A DNA stretch of 64,000 nt from NCBI GenBank assembly GCA_024362935.1, contig JANCRA010000003.1:5198001-5262000 (forward strand). Direction: 5' to 3'. Below the pieces are notes generated by a model. That model did not search any database. It was not told where the DNA came from and saw only the letters and a list, made by a program, of their open reading frames with translations. The translations under genes were made by a program, and so were the position numbers. Source of the stretch: Setophaga petechia (taxonomy: Eukaryota > Chordata > Aves > Passeriformes > Parulidae). Below, in pieces: positions 10,106-21,737 of this stretch (positions are counted from its first letter, which is position 1; every line of letters begins with the position of its first letter).

Positions 10106-12618
10106 TTACTGTCAGTGGACACACAGTGCTTTACAAGCCCACCCAGAAATGGATGGACTGGGAAGTCCTGCTGCTCACCAACCTGTTTTGATGACAGTAA
10201 ATGCCTCTAATGAAATGGCTCTAATGTGAACAACCACATGCTGGCTCTGGACTGATTCATCACAATTCCTGAGCTCTCTGTGCCCTGCATGGCTGAGGGC
10301 AGCATCACCCCCAGCAGCACAGCCTTGCTCTGGATGGAGCCCAGTTCACAGACCCTTTGTTAGTGGGAGGTGCAGCCTGGAGCATCCTGCTGCTCAGCAC
10401 TACCATGTCCAGAGTGGGCTGGAGCCACAGGAAATGCCCCAGCCCTGAAGGACAAGGGATGTCTTGTATTTCCAAACATCCCATATCCCACCTACTGGAG
10501 TCAGACCAGCCCACACCCAGGAACATTGTGTGTTATAGGAATCTGGATGGCAAATTACAGTCAGAACCTGAAGTGTTGTCAGTGAGAAATGCTTTTGAAA
10601 TAAGAGATTATTTTTCAAATACCACAAGAGCTATGGCTGTTCATTAACTTGCTCAGCATTCTCAATTTGCAAACAAAAACTTTATTCCATTTTGATGCAT
10701 AATGAAACATTTCCTGATGTTTCACATTTCTCACTTGTTTAGATTTTGTGTGGCTGCTCCTCCTCCTCCTCTGCTTTTCCATCCAGAGTCCCCCAATCTG
10801 GCACTGATGGAACTTGGAGAGGAATAAAATAAATAAAGAGAACCATTCTATTCTTGTGTTGAAACGTGGTTTTACTGGAGATTCAAAGAATTCCTAGGAG
10901 AGTGCTGGGTGGGAAGGCAAATTTTAAGTTTTTAAGTTATTATATTCACCTTCTGATTAGGACTGCTCCCATTTCCCCCAGCTTCCAGACCCAGAGCCTT
11001 GCTGAGCCAGCAGTCCTGAGCCTGCTGAGGGCTGCTGCAGTGTCCCACACTCCTGCCTGCAGCATCTCAGCCTCCAGCCAAGACTGGGAGTGTTGCAGAC
11101 CCCAGCATTGAAGCTTTCAAAGGGCTCCTCTTGCCTTGGAGACACACTGTGCAAATATTCTCCACTTAATGCAAGTTCTTGGCCTGGCCCTGAAATATTG
11201 AGTGGTTATGGCAGAGAAGGAGTCTGTGATGGGTGATCAATTAGAGATGGTAAACATGCTGTCAATGACTGTTCCAGGAAATACAAATTTTTTTGAGTCA
11301 TTTTGATGTGAGAACATGAGGAGGGTAATTAGAAAAGCTAACAAGTGGAATGAATAACTTGGAATGAATAACATCTCACTGAGATACACAGGCTTTCCAT
11401 TAGCAGTGGAACAGAGACATCCTGGAACCCAGACTTCAGAAATGGATGAAGAATAACAAATGCAGGTGATGTAACTGCTGAAAATCAGATTTTTCAAGAT
11501 ATCATTCACCTGTTAGGCTGCTCCTGAGGTGCACTCATGTATGGGGTGGCATTTTATTCTCAGATCAAACTGTTCTGGGCTCAGAGAGACTAGAGCCTCA
11601 GCTGGTTCAAATCAGCCATATCCCCATCTCCACCCAAAGCCAAGGGAGTGAAGGTATTTACACCTGTGGAGTATTCCTCAGGAGGTTTATGGAATGATTT
11701 TAGGGAGGGCAGAGAGCTGAGAAAGGGCTGTGCAAGAGGAAAGAGCTTCTGACCTGCTGTCCTGACCCTGAGAGTTGTAGTTTGAGAAAAACATTAGTAT
11801 TAATTTTGTTTATCTCTGTCTTTTTTTCCCAGCACCAAGAAACAGCAGTTTCACAATGGGCCTCTGAGCCTCATGAAAGTTTCCAGGGGTGTCTGTATCT
11901 TCCCTCATCCAGTCTCAAGAGACTCAGACCTTTCCTGAGGGCACAGCCCATCTCCTGGAGGCACCTCCTTGCCAGTCCCCCAGCCACTGGCTGGCAAACA
12001 GGGTGTCCTCACTGCTGTCACCAGTGAGCCTGGGCTGGCAGCAGCATCCAGCAGCAAGGATAGAGTGGGCCAGCATTGCCAGCAGCTCACTTGGTCCCAG
12101 GGGTGAGGACAAAAGGCAGAGCCCACCCACCCAGGGCTGCCTGCAGGACAGAATTGCCCCTGGGCTGCATCCTACAGGGCTTGGGGGGTTGCTCATTTGT
12201 GTATTTCTGTGTGTTAAGTAAGCTGGGGAGTTTGTCAGTGATTGCTACAGTGAAAGCAAGTCAGAAATGATGTGATGTAATGTTCAGACAAATTGAATTA
12301 TGTAATATTATCCCAGGGAGATTTTCTCTTCTGATTACCCCTGAACACTCTTGCCCTTATCCTGTCACCCTCTCTCTGGATTCTTCTCTTGCCTCTAGGC
12401 CATGTTTTCCCTTCAGTCCCTCACTCCCTCATTGTGCCAGGTGTGCTGCCCGTGTCCTTCACCCTGGCCTTGCTCTGTGCCATCTTCCATAGCAGCCCTT
12501 CCCCCAGGAGCATCATCTCCAAGCTCTGCTCTTCCATTAATCCAGACCCACAGAGCATTCCTCACTCTTGCTGTGAGGTTTGTGCTGTGCTTCTCACATG
12601 CTTTCCTCCCCTCGCCTC
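10106..12618. other. Unique sequence, nothing firmly recognised
   Basis: A 14-bp tandem duplication (TGGAATGAATAACW) lies at 11346-11373. A strong-looking splice acceptor (pyrimidine tract ending CCCAG at 11832) is followed by an open frame to 12027. That frame starts at TTG and has no recognisable family. No RNA gene or repeat family is recognised. Confidence 0.5.
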
Positions 12619-12662
12619 CATCCTAGAGCTCTATTCCAACTTAAACAATTCTATGATTCCAT
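12619..12662 (+). mobile_element. Short CR1 3' terminus
   Basis: The segment matches the last ~40 bp of CR1: CCTAGAG, then a TTCCAACTTAAACAATTCTA stretch, then TGATTCC. It is too short to assign a subfamily. The upstream part of the element is not recognisable. Confidence 0.7.
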
Positions 12663-13129
12663 GGTTTCTGTGCCCTTGGATGAGCTGAGTGCACAAGCCA
12701 ACCTCTCTAAACTTTTCATCACAATTAGGAAGCAGCAGAGCAGCAGGGAGAAGGAAGTTCTGAATCTCCTTGGTGAGCACCAAGGCTCCTGTGGGCAGGA
12801 GCACGGGAGAAGCTGAGGGAGCTGCAGAGCTGCTCCTGGTCAGAGTGGGGCTGTGAGTGGGGCAGCAGGGAGGCTTTCTGCACAGGGTCATGACTGCAAA
12901 GTGTGCTTCACTCACCCTCCCACTTCCAGGCACTTTGGCTATGAGGTAGTTGTGATAATTTCCTATTTTATTTTATTCATGCTGCCACACGTATAACTTA
13001 TATATACCCCACTTGGATCAGAGCCTGCTGCTGCTGGACACAACCTACCCATGGCACATACTCAGAAATGCTAAAGAAAGGTAATAACAACATAAATGTC
13101 TTTTTCATCAGTGGAGCTGGGAGTGCTCC
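12663..13129. other. Unique sequence, nothing recognised
   Basis: No gene or repeat family seen. Confidence 0.5.
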
Positions 13130-13245
13130 ATGGGAGATGCCAGGACAGTATCCTCTCCATGAAGGGGAAGCTGAGACTGTTCAAGATCTTGTCCAAAGTC
13201 AGGATTCCAATCCAGGGATCCTAGCTACAGTGCACTCCTCTTTGT
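13130..13245 (-). mobile_element. MIR-like ancient SINE remnant
   Basis: On the minus strand the order is GTAGCTAGGATCCCTGGATT, GGAATCCTGACTTTGGACAA, GATCTTGAAC, then GTCTCAGCTTCCCCTTCATGG. This follows the MIR core order: a 'cctgggttcgaatcc' tRNA-like block, then 'cttgggcaagtcacttaac', then 'cctcagtttccccatctg'. It is strongly diverged with a deletion. Assigned from the remembered consensus. Confidence 0.55.
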
Positions 13246-13736
13246 TGTAGGTCTTTAAACAAAACGTATGAAACACCTTTTCCTCAATTCTCACCTCCCC
13301 AGAATAACAAGAACCACTTTGAAGTCCCAGGGCACATTTCACACATTGCCTGCTGAGAGTCTGCAGCCACCCTCCCCTCTGGCCTGGGACCAGAGGATTG
13401 TTCCAGGCTGCAGAGAGACTGGTGCACGGACAAAAGCCTCTGGCACGGACACACGAGGGTTATTGCAGTTTCAAAAGCCCATATGTGAGTTCTGTTGGCA
13501 CAATCTGGGCAGGAAATTTCACTAACATGCCAACTTTTCTTTGTAACTTCATCTCTCCTGACAGTGTATGCATGACTCATTCAGACATATCTGTACTCCA
13601 TACTTCTCTCATTCCTTTTTAATTTATTTGAACTGTGTCTCACTCTACTTTTTTCCGGAGAATACCCTGTCATCTCACCAGTACACAGGAAAAAATGTGA
13701 CCCCTTCTAAGAATAAAAGGAAAAAAATAGTGATTT
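13246..13736. other. Unique sequence, nothing recognised
   Basis: No gene or repeat family seen. Frames of 60-98 codons on both strands are treated as chance. Confidence 0.5.
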
Positions 13737-13764
13737 TTACTAGTATACTAGTATAATTTTATAC

Positions 13765-13798
<34 letters not shown>

Positions 13799-13945
13799 CA
13801 CACATACATACTAATATAATAATAAATACTAGTATATACTAATATATACTATATATATAGTATTATATATAGCATATATTAGTATTATATATAGTATATA
13901 TAATATATATTCTATATATATACTAGCATAATAATAGTATCAGTC
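13737..13945. repeat. Compound TA/ACTAGTATA AT-rich microsatellite
   Basis: About 200 bp made almost only of A and T. A perfect (TA)n core near 13765-13790 is followed by imperfect units such as ACTAGTATATACTAATATA. Many are self-complementary, so the tract could extrude cruciforms. Confidence 0.93.
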
Positions 13946-14844
13946 TTTTTCGGGTTTTTTTTGTATTATGATGACTGAAATCAACAACAACCTTCAAGTC
14001 AAGGATCACAAAACCAATTAGGTTGGAAAAGAGTGATACAGTCAAGTTCTCTACCTCTTTTATATACATATATATGGATAGAGATACAGATATATATACA
14101 CACTCAGCTATTCATTACAATCCCTTCTTTCATATCTTCCTTTTCCTAACAAACACATCTCTATTTTACACCTTTTGGGTCACACTGTGCTTTAGGCATG
14201 TATTTCTGTTTTCTTAGGCTCTGAAGCTGTACAGATGAGTGCTACCTGTGGAGTGTGTTACAGCCAGGGAGTTATTAGCAGCAAATTAAGCAAGGATGAA
14301 TTCCTCACCCACACATTTCTTGCAGCAATCCAGATCTGCTTATCTCCTTGGTATGATGACCTGGCAGAGCTCAGGGTGAGCCCTGGCTGTGTCTGTGTGC
14401 AGGGCTGAGCAGCAGCTGCCCAAAGTGGCTGGGAGGGACCTCAGAATGTCCCAGATCACAAATAGGACATCATTTTGGACAGGGGAAGCCTCAAGAAGTC
14501 TCAGCAGGGACAGTCACTCCAGAGGTGGATTTTTTACAGCAAGAGAAGTGGCTAAAGGAGTACAAGCCTTCCATGGCAATGTCTTGTCTGGCTGATTGCC
14601 AGAGACAGAAAGTTTTGCCACAATTATAATTTGCATCTATTGCCTAATGGCATTTCTTTTGGAGGTGGATATTGTCTAGGATTTTGCAGGGAAGAAGCAG
14701 GGTTTGGAAAAAGGAATTACAGCTCCTGAATACCCAGCTTAGCCCCTGCTCTCAGAAAGATGCCAGAGCATCTGACCAAGCCTGGGCATGGAGCTGGGGA
14801 TTGAGGTGCAGTACCTGGAGGTAACTTTTTGCCTTCTTCTGGCC
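13946..14844. other. Unique sequence, nothing recognised
   Basis: No gene or repeat family seen. A small TA/GATA-like stretch lies at 14062-14100. Confidence 0.5.
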
Positions 14845-14965
14845 AAGAGAGCTCCTGACTCAGTTTCCCCATCTGTAAAGCAATGCTAATTATATGTTTA
14901 CTCCCTTTGTGAAATGCTTTAAAGCCTACTCATAGTATGTGTTACCTACAGGGCTGGTAATGCTA
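14845..14965 (+). mobile_element. MIR-like ancient SINE remnant
   Basis: It contains CTCAGTTTCCCCATCTGTAAA followed by TAATTATA, then GTGAAATGCTTTAAAGCCTA. This fits the MIR order 'cctcagtttccccatctgtaaaatggggataataat ... tgtaaagcgctt'. The first block is very well conserved. The rest is diverged. Confidence 0.65.
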
Positions 14966-14983
14966 ATTATAATGAAATTAAAT

Positions 14984-15024
14984 TCAAATTATATATATAT
15001 ATAAATTAAATATATATATATTTG
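14984..15024. repeat. TA-rich microsatellite
   Basis: Two (TA)n runs separated by AATTAAA, forming an imperfect palindrome. Confidence 0.85.
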
Positions 15025-15988
15025 CCTATACATCATAATTAAATTATAATTAAAACTGGTATTAATTTTTTTCGTGACTTCTGACAGCATACACAACAGT
15101 TCCCAGTAAGCCAGTAGATTGCAAGTTCATTCAGTACAGAGCAAAAATGCAATTAATTTCGAGATGGAGTTCTAGTATAAGCAAACCAACAAAGAGAAGC
15201 CTAAATTAAAGAAAAAGTATCAAGGGATTCCATTACTAACTAAAATGTTAGTACTTTACTGAGCATTTAAGTTATTTAAGCAGAGGTGCTTTTCAACATT
15301 GTTTTGACAATCACATAAAAGTAGAAGTAACAGAGTTCAGTTCTCTGCATCTAATCGGGAGATCCAGATCTGGTTTTGTCCATTTTTTGTCTGGTTTTTT
15401 CTACTTAAGCTCAGCATTACTAATTCATAATTCAGACAGATGTGTTGACATTTTGTGAAACTGGCAAAAGGTTTGATTCTTCCTTAATTTAAGTGGCTGT
15501 TGGCTGCCAGTCAGAGGGAGCTTTACTCTTTCCCACTGGTTTGCAGTATAAGACCAGTTCAAGCTTTGCATTAATTTGAAAGCTCTTTCCTAAAACTCTA
15601 CATTCCAGTAGTTGTTCAATTTAATAAGAAAAAGCTGAACTGACATGTAAGACAGGTTGATTTATTTGTGACTCAAATTGTCTGGGAACATGATCTCCAA
15701 AAAAGAAAAAGAAAAACATTAAAATAATGAAGCAATGTCAGATGCAGGACACAGTTCTCTGGCTGAAGATGGAGTGAGTTGCATTTCCAATTTACCAACA
15801 CATCAGTCACCTCTGTTTCAGAGGCACGGTGACATTCAATGAGTTTTTCTTCCTAACAGGGCACTGGACGTATTACAAAAATTTGGGTTAGAACCAGAAA
15901 TGCATTTATCTGCTTAATGCTTAATTTCCATTAATTTCAGTCAAAAGGCAACTTTTGCTTAAAATGTTCTACTCTCTTTTTCGATTTC
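15025..15988. other. Unique AT-rich sequence
   Basis: No gene, RNA or repeat family recognised. It has few long open frames and low CpG content. Confidence 0.5.
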
Positions 15989-16080
15989 TTTTTTTTTTTT
16001 TTTTTAGTTGCTCTGGCAAGTTCATCAAATCCCGCATTCCAGTGGGCACCTTCACCAAATCCCACCCTCCAGTGGGCACC
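15989..16080. repeat. Poly-T run followed by a 30-bp tandem duplication
   Basis: A run of about 17 T (15989-16005) is followed by two direct copies of a 30-bp unit at 16021-16050 and 16051-16080. The copies differ at 4 positions, and each ends CCAGTGGGCACC. The minus-strand frame across it shows a 10-residue repeat (GAHW..GF.E), a by-product of the unit being a multiple of three. I see no element that would explain the poly-T. Confidence 0.9.
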
Positions 16081-17084
16081 TTCCCTTCCAGTCCCTCCCC
16101 AGCAAGCCAGTGAAGGGCCACAGTCAGTACCAACAGATTGTGGGACTCCCTTTTTGCAGTCACCCCCTAAATGCCCCCTTAGCAGTGGGTTTTCTAAACC
16201 CAGGCCCCACCACAACGCCCCTCCAGCTTTGCAAGCCTGGGATTTGTGCAGAAATTGGGCACAGTGAACACTGGAGGATGACCAGGCTGAGGTCTCTCTC
16301 TGAAATGAAAGGGCTGCAGTTTGTGCCACCCAGGCTCCAGGGCTGAGCCCTTCCCACCTGCTGGATGTCACCTAAAGGGCCTGGGCAGCAGCAGTGCACA
16401 AAAAGCTTCTCCAAGAGCAGGCAGAGAGAGCTCAGCTGGGCTTGGCTGCAGCTCTCATGAGTTGTTTGGAGAACACTTGTCATGTTTAGAGAGATGCCCT
16501 CAGCTCACCTACCTTCACATGCCTCTCATTTTGTGTACAAGAGGTGCTGTGAAATCACACCAGGTCTGAACTCTCAATAAAGACAAGAGAGCTCCCACAG
16601 TCACAGCCTGGAGGTGGCTGCTCCTTCAAGAGAAGCTCCTGACACGTTTTTGTCTCTTTGTGCTGAGCCAGCAATCTCCACTGCTCTGTGCCATGTGATT
16701 AAATAAATTACTGCTCTGTGGAAACTGTGCCTGCTGCACATCTCCAGCTCAGTAGCTGGGGGAAAACTGGGGCTGATTTAGGTTATCTGCTGCAAGGAGA
16801 TAAATCAGCCCCTGCACTTCTCCTGTAGACATGAAAGCTTTGCCACCACCTGTAGTTTATTCCTACTGTGATGTGGTTGAAGGTGTGTTAGAGCCCCAAA
16901 TCAAACCTGGAACTCTCAGCTGTGGATGCTGCAGAGAAAACAGCGTGTGCTACCCTGTCCCAATGAATCTAAACAAGCAAGAAAGTCATCAGGAGCAAGG
17001 CAGGACTGCACAGGCTGGGCTTTGAGGCTGGCACTGCTGCAAGGTCCTTGGCAGACACCGACCTAATTCAGTGGGAATCTGTAC
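16081..17084. other. Unique sequence, nothing recognised
   Basis: GC-moderate sequence with open frames on both strands (up to 144 codons) that overlap one another. No family is recognisable. Confidence 0.5.
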
Positions 17085-17165
17085 CTGCATGTGCAAGAGG
17101 AACTTCAGTCAGAGCAACTTGCTGAAGATCACACAGAAAACCTGGGATGAAGTTAGGAAATGATA
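17085..17165 (-). mobile_element. Possible MIR-type SINE remnant
   Basis: The block CAACTTGCTGAAGATCACAC followed by AGAAAACCTGGGATGAA resembles the antisense of the MIR core ('taacttgcccaaggtcacacag ... cagagccaggatt'). It is short and diverged. Confidence 0.4.
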
Positions 17166-17443
17166 GAAAATGCCAAATCGTTGGTCAGTGCCTGGACCAC
17201 AGGGCAATTACCTGACAATGTTCTTTATTGTGCTTTTAGAACAATTTCACAGCCTCCCAAGAAAGAGGCAGAGGGCTTGGCCTGGCAACTTTGCTCTGTA
17301 AGAATTTTCCCTTTAGGACCTAAAGGTTTCTTCTTTCTCTTACCCCTGAGGGTATCCTGGCAGCCATTAAGCCTGAGTGCTTCCAAGCTGTAATTTCTAG
17401 AAATATAGGTAATTAATTTTGCCCTGAGTTGTTTTTTTTTCAG

Positions 17444-17597
17444 CAACAGGTGCTGTTGAGAGTTTTGCAATGACTCAGGTTGGGGCAACTTCACTGGGGG
17501 AGAAGGCAAGGAGCCTCCTGGGAGATCTGAAGAACATCTGGGTTGAGAGAGGATTTTTTAAAGAAGAACCAGAGAAGATTTTCTCCATAGAGAAAGA
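17444..17597 (+). other. Candidate internal coding exon (154 bp), family unknown
   Basis: It is preceded by GTTTTTTTTTCAG, a near-ideal splice acceptor, and followed by GTAAGC, a good donor. The 154 bp have one frame open from end to end (2 nt, then 50 codons, then 2 nt). In that frame about 74% of codon first positions are purines and about 40% are G, which is coding-like. The predicted peptide is charged and amphipathic, with segments SLGEKARSLLGDLKN and KEEPEKIFSIEK, and ends one codon before an in-frame TAA at 17599 if unspliced. I do not recognise the family. The sequence is purine-rich, which alone can mimic coding bias. Confidence 0.22.
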
Positions 17598-17601
17598 GTA
17601 A

Positions 17602-18525
17602 GCAAGCAGGAGCCAGACTGCAGCAAGAAACAGTGGGTAATAACAACTGATAAAGGTGCTTTATTCTGTTAAAACCCGGTTTATTTTGATGAAAATCACT
17701 CAGTAGGAAACATCACTTTGGAGTTTCTCTTTCTCAGCTCCAAATGAGTCCTTCACAGTGCCACAAGGCCACTCAAGATGAGTCCTCTCAGGGCTCAGGG
17801 GCACACCAGGTGTTCCTTTAAGACAAACAGAGGTTTTGCAAGAACTGGGAGAAATCAAGATTTAGCATGTGAGATAAAGGTGGAAGAGTTGCTTTAATTA
17901 TAGATTCAGAGCACGTTGCATTAAGGATTACTCAATGATGAGATGACCACTCAGTCCCCATATAACCTCATTAAAGACTGATAGGCTTGTCTCTTAAATT
18001 GTGCTTTTCCCTGTGCCAGATCTTAAATGGTTCCCTCCCGGTAATGCAGCTGCACCTTTAGCAGACCTTCAGCTTTTTTTAGGTTATTGAAGATGCATAA
18101 AAAAATGGATCTGCAATGCTTCAAGTCTTGGATCTTCAATGCTGACTGCTTGGCCTGTCAGAAGGCCTGGGGAGCAGCTGCTGGGCTTCTAAAGGTGAAG
18201 TTAACCAAACGCCAGGATGTTTTTAGCAGCCAAGCCTGGCAGGCTCAGTAACCAGCCTGGTGAGTGCCACACTGGCAGCCCTGTGTGCTCAAAGCTTGGA
18301 TTGTGCCTCATGTCTGCATTGCAGTTTGCACTTGCTTTCCCTGGACCTCTCAAGATCTGCAGAGTCCTCTGCGTTGGTTGGGAAAGGACCACAGGGGATG
18401 TGAGCCCACCAGGACACACAGAAAACTCCAGGGGAGGGAGGAGAAGTGATGGAGACTCACCACAAACAGCACCTGGGTGTTTCTGGCTAACTCTCACTCA
18501 TCCTGAAATGAGTTTAGGATGTTTC
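17602..18525. other. Unique sequence, nothing recognised
   Basis: No gene or repeat family recognised. Frames of about 100 codons on opposite strands at 18200-18530 overlap each other and are treated as chance. Confidence 0.5.
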
Positions 18526-18583
18526 CTATAGCAGGAAAATCATCTTTCTGTTTTCCTACTATAGTTTCCTATAGGAGGAAAAC
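18526..18583. repeat. Inverted-repeat hairpin with a flanking third copy
   Basis: The arm at 18550-18564 (GTTTTCCTACTATAG) pairs with 18569-18583 (CTATAGGAGGAAAAC) at 14 of 15 positions across a 4-nt loop. A third related 15-mer in direct orientation lies at 18526-18540 (CTATAGCAGGAAAAT). The loop is DNA-hairpin sized and short for a microRNA precursor. Confidence 0.9.
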
Positions 18584-20423
18584 AGTCTTATGCCTAGGAC
18601 ACTCCCCAGAGTCAATGCCACCTTTTCCACACATTCCTCCTGTGACTTCAGACAGATAAGCTACCTTTTCCCTGCCCTTTTCTCAGAAAAAAACGAGAAT
18701 AACAAAATTTGCCTATGATTTGTCTCCCTCCAAAGTTGAGGTAACTCAAGAGCATCTCAGCTGGGGTAAATGGATTTGCAAGGATGTAAAAGCAGGTGAA
18801 ACAAACAGTGTTCAGTCACAAGCCTGCTGAGGTTTGAGGTGTCCCTGGCTGTTTTTACACCTCACTTCATGATGTGTTTATAATACTTGGTACTCTATGT
18901 CACAATCTCAGCTGGAGTCATTAGATGATTCTATCCTGGAATTAATGAACACTGTTGTCTAAATAGGACATGCAACATTTCTAACAGCAGAGTATTTTTC
19001 ATCTGAGAGTCTTAAAACACTCTCAGAACAAACACTGATTTCTGCTTTAGAAATATGTGCTTCTCACTGATCTCATGCAAAGAAAACAGCCCTCCCTCCC
19101 CCTTGTCTCTCAATCTAGAGAACACAGGGTAAAAAAGCATTTCTATGTCTTTTCATTCCTCCCAAAGTGATTATCAGTGTCTTTAACAATTACAGTATTC
19201 TGAAGTGAATCATCAGCCCACATCTCATCTGAACATCTATTTTTTCCCCCATAATCTGCTTTTAGAGGGGCTTTTAACTGCATCAGATTTTTCTTTCCCA
19301 TTAAAATGCTGTCTGGATGACTGGAAAATAGAATAGCCAGTCCTCACTGCTTAGTTTCCATAGTGAATGTCTGGAGCAAAGGGCTGTGGGATTATTCAAT
19401 TACTGAAATAATGGCCTTTGACCTGCTAAAAACAATCCAGAAGACAGAATTCATATATTGGATTATTTTTAACATTAATCATATTCTATTTAGAAATCAC
19501 AGTAGAGCAGCTAGGCTTGAAGAGAGACTGTAAACTATTTGTGTGTATTTTATTGAAGTGGTGAAAATTTTACGCTGCATAGTTGTACAAGTGATGCCTT
19601 CAGGGATCTTCCTCCCCTCCCCACATTTCTGTGCTTTGCTAAATGTGCTTCAGACTGCAAAGCCTCCTCCCTCAGCAGTGCATTACTAAATGCAATGACT
19701 GGTGTGATCTGAGCACTCTGAGTAGACATTAAATCGCAGATAAAGGAATGTTCTTGATCCTGAAACTGCAGAAGAGAGGGAAAGCAGCAACACTTCACAC
19801 TTGAGCCCGAACTGGGCATTTCCATCAACTACAGGAAGAGACACCAGACTGAAACAACTGTTTCCCCCTTAACTATGGCCCCTGCCCACGTGTCATAACT
19901 TTCCCCACAACTCCCCTTTTTGCAAGACATTACTTTGGAAAAAAGTGAATCCCTGTCCTGGACAAACTCCAGGGAAAACCAACACATGTGTCATCTAGAT
20001 GTGCTGCCCTGATTTCCTGAGCCACTGACTGATGCCACAGCACAGCCATGCCTTGCCTCCAAAGAAGGAGGAAACACACAGGGCTTGAAAAGGAGATCTA
20101 TGGGGCTATAAATCAGGATTGGATTTTAAGTTCAAGTACCAGTTGAAAAACACTCATTATTTCTGCCACCTAACACAGGATCAGATGCCCTTGCTGAAAT
20201 TTCGGGAGGTTTTTATTGGCACCAGAGCTACACCCACAGCAAGGACACACTGAGGACATTGGCAATACAAACAAACATCTGAAAAAGGAATTCACACAGC
20301 AGTAACACTGGCAACACACAGCTTCCCACCCACAAAACACATCTGCTTAAAATCCTGATGGCTGCAAAGAAGAATCACTCCTTATCAGGAACACCATGAC
20401 TGTTTCAAACAGCTTCAAACTCT
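18584..20423. other. Unique AT-moderate sequence
   Basis: No gene recognised. A faint MIR-like string occurs near 18645-18715 (a TGTGACTTCAGACAG block, then CTCAGAAAAA and GAGAATAACA) but is too weak to call. Confidence 0.5.
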
Positions 20424-21489
20424 GTGGGAAGAAGTAGATTTGTGGTTTGGCATGGAGGCAGTGGTACCATGGGCACCAATCTCACAAGGGCACCACTCCC
20501 AGTTTGTGTGCTGCATGCTGAGGAGCTCTCACTGTGCTGTAACCATCCCACAGTGTGTCTGACACTGAGAAGGGACTGGTCCTGCTGGGCTGATGGAGAT
20601 GAGAGGATGGGAGCCCCCTTCCCTGCAGTGAGATCTCCCTCCTGCCAGGCCTGCTCATCCCAACAGCGCCAAAACCTCCCTGAGCTGCTGCTCCTGCACC
20701 ACCAGCACTCTGCAGGGCAGATGTGGAGGCTGCTTCTGTCTTATACCAACAATATTCCCAGTGAAACCTCCCCTTCAGGAGCATGCTTGGGGGAGGCATG
20801 TCTTCTTCAGACACACAGCCAAATGAAAACTTTGCTGGTACAAGGGGAGGTCAGCCCTGGAGCTCCTGAACTACTGAGGCAAACCCTGCAAATGGCCACT
20901 ACAGAGCAGTGGCTGCTCTGTGATGTTGTGACTCTGTGGCTGTGCCTTTACACTGGGGCCAAGCACAGTCCATGCTCACTCTGTCCTGGCTCTGCCCAGG
21001 GCTGGGTGGCTTTCAGAAATCCCTTTCAGCTGTGCTGGTGCTGTGATAAAATTTGAGAGGATGAAGAAAAAAATATAACTTTTTTCCCCACTAAATGTAA
21101 ACTAGTAATTTCCTAACACAGGCATAGTGAATAAATCAGGTGTGTGCTCACTCTGACAGCAGGATTGTGGCATCCTGTGACAGTCAGTTAGAAATGGCCC
21201 AGCAGAAATTCACACTGGGCAAAATCAGAAATAATTGTCAGAGCAGGCGGCATGAATGTGCTGAGGGGAAAATCAGATGTTACAAATAAACTGGTACCTG
21301 CAGGGAGAATGCAAAGGGGTTCTTAAAAGCTCAGTTCTTCTCTGAGGGCCCTCCAGATCCCCCCCCAGACCACTGGGAGCTTCACTGCTGCCTCCTGCTT
21401 GGCAGGAATGTGTGTGCACACACGTGTGCTTCTGTGTGTGGGGCCAGGATGCACAGAACTGTTGTCATTATAGTGCAAGGGTTCCATAT
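20424..21489. other. Unique sequence with a 210-codon chance-like open frame
   Basis: A plus-strand frame is open from 20424 to 21056. It has no domain, signal or repeat I recognise. It is Cys/Leu/Ser-rich in the manner of translated non-coding GC-rich bird DNA, and it is partly matched by an antisense frame. I do not call a gene. Confidence 0.45.
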
Positions 21490-21737
21490 TGTTGGAGTTT
21501 CATACCTCCTTGATGATTCTTGAAGGCAGCTCCTCTAAGCACTGACTCGTCCTTGCAGCAGCCAACTGACTCCAGTTCTCTCAACCCACCCACTCTTTTA
21601 TAACATTCAGCTGTGGCCTGTTAAAATCAGGCCTGCTCCTAATATTTTATAATTAACCCAGCTGCAACTCTTTAGGTGACAAGATTACTTTCTATACTAC
21701 CTTTATTTACTTATATTCTATCCCCCTACACGTAACA
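21490..21737. mobile_element. Probable LTR fragment
   Basis: The segment opens TGTTGGAGTTTCATA and closes near CTACACGTAACA. It contains TTTTATAA and TTTATAATTAACC blocks typical of bird LTRs. Cues for orientation conflict: the minus strand has a TATAAAAG at about 21590 and an AATAAA at 21707-21702, but the AATAAA lies upstream of the TATA. No clear target-site duplication was found. The call rests on overall resemblance and terminal TGTT...AACA. Confidence 0.4.

Noticed and set aside
11782..12027. Small secreted-protein-like frame with a hydrophobic N-terminus
   Set aside because: The frame begins at TTG, not ATG, and the hydrophobic part is the translation of a polypyrimidine tract.
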